Shown here one piece after another: positions 40,336 to 41,949 of a stretch of 41,949 bases of DNA (position 1 is its first letter; every line of letters starts with the position of its first letter). The notes beneath the pieces were generated by a model that searched no databases, was not told the DNA's origin, and was given only the letters and a program-made list of their open reading frames with translations. The translations under genes were made by a program, and so were the position numbers. Origin of the DNA: Streptomyces triticisoli (lineage in GTDB: Bacteria > Actinomycetota > Actinomycetes > Streptomycetales > Streptomycetaceae); assembly GCF_003270085.1 (NCBI RefSeq), contig NZ_QFDQ01000278.1, forward strand, positions 1-41,949, read 5' to 3'.

Positions 40336-41751
40336 CTATCCGCGTTCCCCGTCGACCGGGCCCGGTCCTCGCCCGGTCGCTCCGCACCGGGGCAGCGCCA
40401 GCCGGAGCACGCGCGGCCAGTCGGCAGGTGGTCTGCTCGTGGGGGTCGGGGTGTGCCGGCGCGGGAGGCGGACCCGCAGGGCTCCCGGGGCGATGCGGCA
40501 GACCACGGGGGCGGGCAGGAGGACCGGCTCGCCGTCGATGCCGGCGGGAACCGTGGCCGCATCCGCTTCGACGACCACCTCCGGCGCGGTGATCCGGGTG
40601 ACGCCCGACGAGTGGGGGCCACGCAGCAGATCTGCCGCCTGGGCGGAGTTGTCCACACGTACGCACAGCACGCCCAGCCGTCCGGAGTTCAGAGACTCCC
40701 GGCGCCCCGGGTGCAACGAGTCGACGGCACGCCGGTAGGGATTGTTGCTGACGAGCAGCGCCTGCAGACCGTCGGCCCGGAACGCTCCGGCCCGTATCCG
40801 CAGCCTGGGCGCCGTGGGACCCGTGAGGAGTCCGGGCAGCACCTGCAGGGTCGTGCGGAGTTTCTCGTCACGGTAGGCCGGGTCGCGGACCACGGCCGCG
40901 TACGTGCCGAAGGAGGCGTTGTTGACGAACACCCGATCGGCCGCGTACCCGAGGTCGACACGGACCTCGACGCCGTCGGTGAGCGCCTCCAGAGCGGCAG
41001 CCGGATCCTCGCGGTCGAGGCCGAGGTCGAGGGCGAAGTGGTTGCGCGTACCGGCCGGAATCACCAGGAAGGGCAGGTCGTGCCGGGCCGCGACCTCGGC
41101 GACCAGCGCCTGGGTGCCGTCCCCGCCCGCCACGGCCAGCAGGTCGGCTCCGTCGTCCACCGCACGCCGGGCCAGTTCCGCCACGTCCTGGTGGAGCCCG
41201 GGGTCCAGCAGGACGACGTCGGCGCCGGACGCTCCGGCCTTTTCCGCCAGCCCGAACCGGTCGACCTTGCCGCCGCCGGAGCGCGGGTTCATCAGGATCC
41301 AGGGGTGCCGAGGTGCCTCGGTGGGGCGCGGTGTACAGGCGCGCGCGGCAGCCGCGCCCGTTGGCGTCACCGCGATCCGTGCGGCCGCCACGGCCAGTAC
41401 CAGCAGGCCCAGCGAGAGGCAGGCCGGTGCCAGCATGCCGTTCGCGGCGTACAGGGCCAGTACGGCGAGTGGCGACGTCACCGCCAGCAGCAGCCCCGTT
41501 GCCCGGACGACGCGGGCATACGCCACGGTCCACCACAGTGCGACGACGGTCAGAGTCAGTCCGGCGACTCCGGCCAACAGCCAGAACACGCTCTTCACAC
41601 CCGCGGCCGCGAGCGGCAGGAGGACGGCGGCCAGCAGTGCGAGCAGGGCCAGACGGGCCCATGCGGCCTGCGCTCCACGGTGTCCTGCCGGTTGTTGCTC
41701 CGCCGGTCGTTCCCTGGCGGAGCCCGCATCCCCCGCCCGTGTCGCGTCCAC
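40336..41751 (-). CDS. Diacylglycerol kinase family lipid kinase with N-terminal membrane helices
   Basis: A 471-residue protein. The first about 135 residues carry four hydrophobic segments. The kinase domain starts at PWILMNPRSGGGK (about residue 150) and has the diagnostic AVAGGDGTQALVAEVA and VIPAGTRNHFALDLGLD, all needed for ATP binding and phosphate transfer to a lipid hydroxyl. A C-terminal Arg/Pro-rich tail follows. The membrane-fused form differs from plain DagK/YegS enzymes (about 300 residues). The GTG start has GGAG six bases upstream. The lipid substrate (diacylglycerol, sphingoid or other) cannot be told from sequence. Confidence 0.9.
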   Translation of the reverse strand: MDATRAGDAGSARERPAEQQPAGHRGAQAAWARLALLALLAAVLLPLAAAGVKSVFWLLAGVAGLTLTVVALWWTVAYARVVRATGLLLAVTSPLAVLALYAANGMLAPACLSLGLLVLAVAAARIAVTPTGAAAARACTPRPTEAPRHPWILMNPRSGGGKVDRFGLAEKAGASGADVVLLDPGLHQDVAELARRAVDDGADLLAVAGGDGTQALVAEVAARHDLPFLVIPAGTRNHFALDLGLDREDPAAALEALTDGVEVRVDLGYAADRVFVNNASFGTYAAVVRDPAYRDEKLRTTLQVLPGLLTGPTAPRLRIRAGAFRADGLQALLVSNNPYRRAVDSLHPGRRESLNSGRLGVLCVRVDNSAQAADLLRGPHSSGVTRITAPEVVVEADAATVPAGIDGEPVLLPAPVVCRIAPGALRVRLPRRHTPTPTSRPPADWPRVLRLALPRCGATGRGPGPVDGERG

Positions 41752-41844
41752 CGTCTCTCCGTTCCGTCTCCTGGTGCCCTCTCCTGGCCCCTGCGGGATC
41801 GGCCCGATGCGCCCCGGCCGCGGCGGCCGTCGACGTGCTGCGCC

Positions 41845-41949
41845 TCACGGGACGCGCGGCGCTGGGCCGGCGGAGGCGGGGGGCTCCTCGGGGGGTGCCA
41901 CGCACAGGGCCCAGATGATGGAGCCCGAGAAGGCGATCATCACGACCGA
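41845..41949 (-). CDS. C-terminal fragment of a small membrane protein (5' end outside window)
   Basis: The minus frame is open from the window end to a TGA at 41847-41845 and encodes 34 residues: a hydrophobic stretch (VVMIAFSGSIIWALCVA) and a Pro/Ala/Glu tail. It may be a small membrane protein in the same direction as the lipid kinase. Too short for a family call. Confidence 0.45.
   Translation of the reverse strand, partial: SVVMIAFSGSIIWALCVAPPEEPPASAGPAPRVP

Overview
The window looks like a piece of a Streptomyces (or close relative) chromosome. Base composition is very GC-rich, third codon positions are almost all G or C, GTG starts are common, and many genes overlap by ATGA or GTGA. 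The gene content is typical of a filamentous actinomycete: a RiPP cluster, NRPS-independent siderophore (NIS) synthetases, uricolytic genes and a complete mce operon. No tRNA, rRNA, CRISPR array or insertion sequence was seen.

Region 1 (1-11126) is the right-hand part of a RiPP cluster of the azole/dehydroamino acid type. In order it has the C-terminal part of a SagB-like azoline oxidase (cut by the window edge), a LanB glutamylation-domain protein, a SpaB_C/thiopeptide-type protein, an M50 membrane metalloprotease with a PqqD-like front end, an ABC-2 exporter (ATPase plus permease), a YcaO cyclodehydratase ending in PxPxP, and, after a hairpin, an M20 amidohydrolase. Most junctions are ATGA overlaps. 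No precursor peptide and no separate ocin-ThiF partner are visible, so both probably lie upstream of base 1. The set predicts a peptide with azol(in)es and Dha/Dhb: thiopeptide-like, or a goadsporin-like linear product.

Region 2 (11199-21786) holds mostly core genes: a site-2-protease homologue with CBS domains, two divergent IucA/IucC siderophore synthetases, a coupled VWA/secreted protein pair, a HAD phosphatase with an apparent frameshift near its end, a small membrane protein, a histidine phosphatase, a wHTH-like protein, a thioesterase and a DEDDh exonuclease.

Region 3 (21770-25717, minus strand) is purine catabolism. uraD-uraH-pucL and an 8-oxoguanine-deaminase-like amidohydrolase form one operon behind a promoter that overlaps an inverted repeat. 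A YheO/DauR-type HTH protein and a thiamine-binding-like protein lie just upstream as a separate unit with its own terminator.

Region 4 (25914-39250) is a cell-envelope block: a secreted lytic transglycosylase, an ECF-type sigma factor carrying its own transmembrane segment and Pro-rich extracytoplasmic tail, then an eleven-gene mce lipid-import operon (ATPase, two YrbE permeases, MceA-F, two Mce-associated proteins). The transglycosylase and the mce operon are preceded by the same bipartite promoter-like motif, GCGACGGAC-N14-CGTAGAGCAG, with identical spacing. These two copies flank the sigma gene. This is the most distinctive regulatory signal in the window and suggests a small regulon joining wall remodelling to lipid import.

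Region 5 (39251-41949) has an 18-bp near-palindrome, a YihY/BrkB membrane protein, a diacylglycerol-kinase-family protein with N-terminal membrane helices, and the tail of a membrane protein cut by the window edge.
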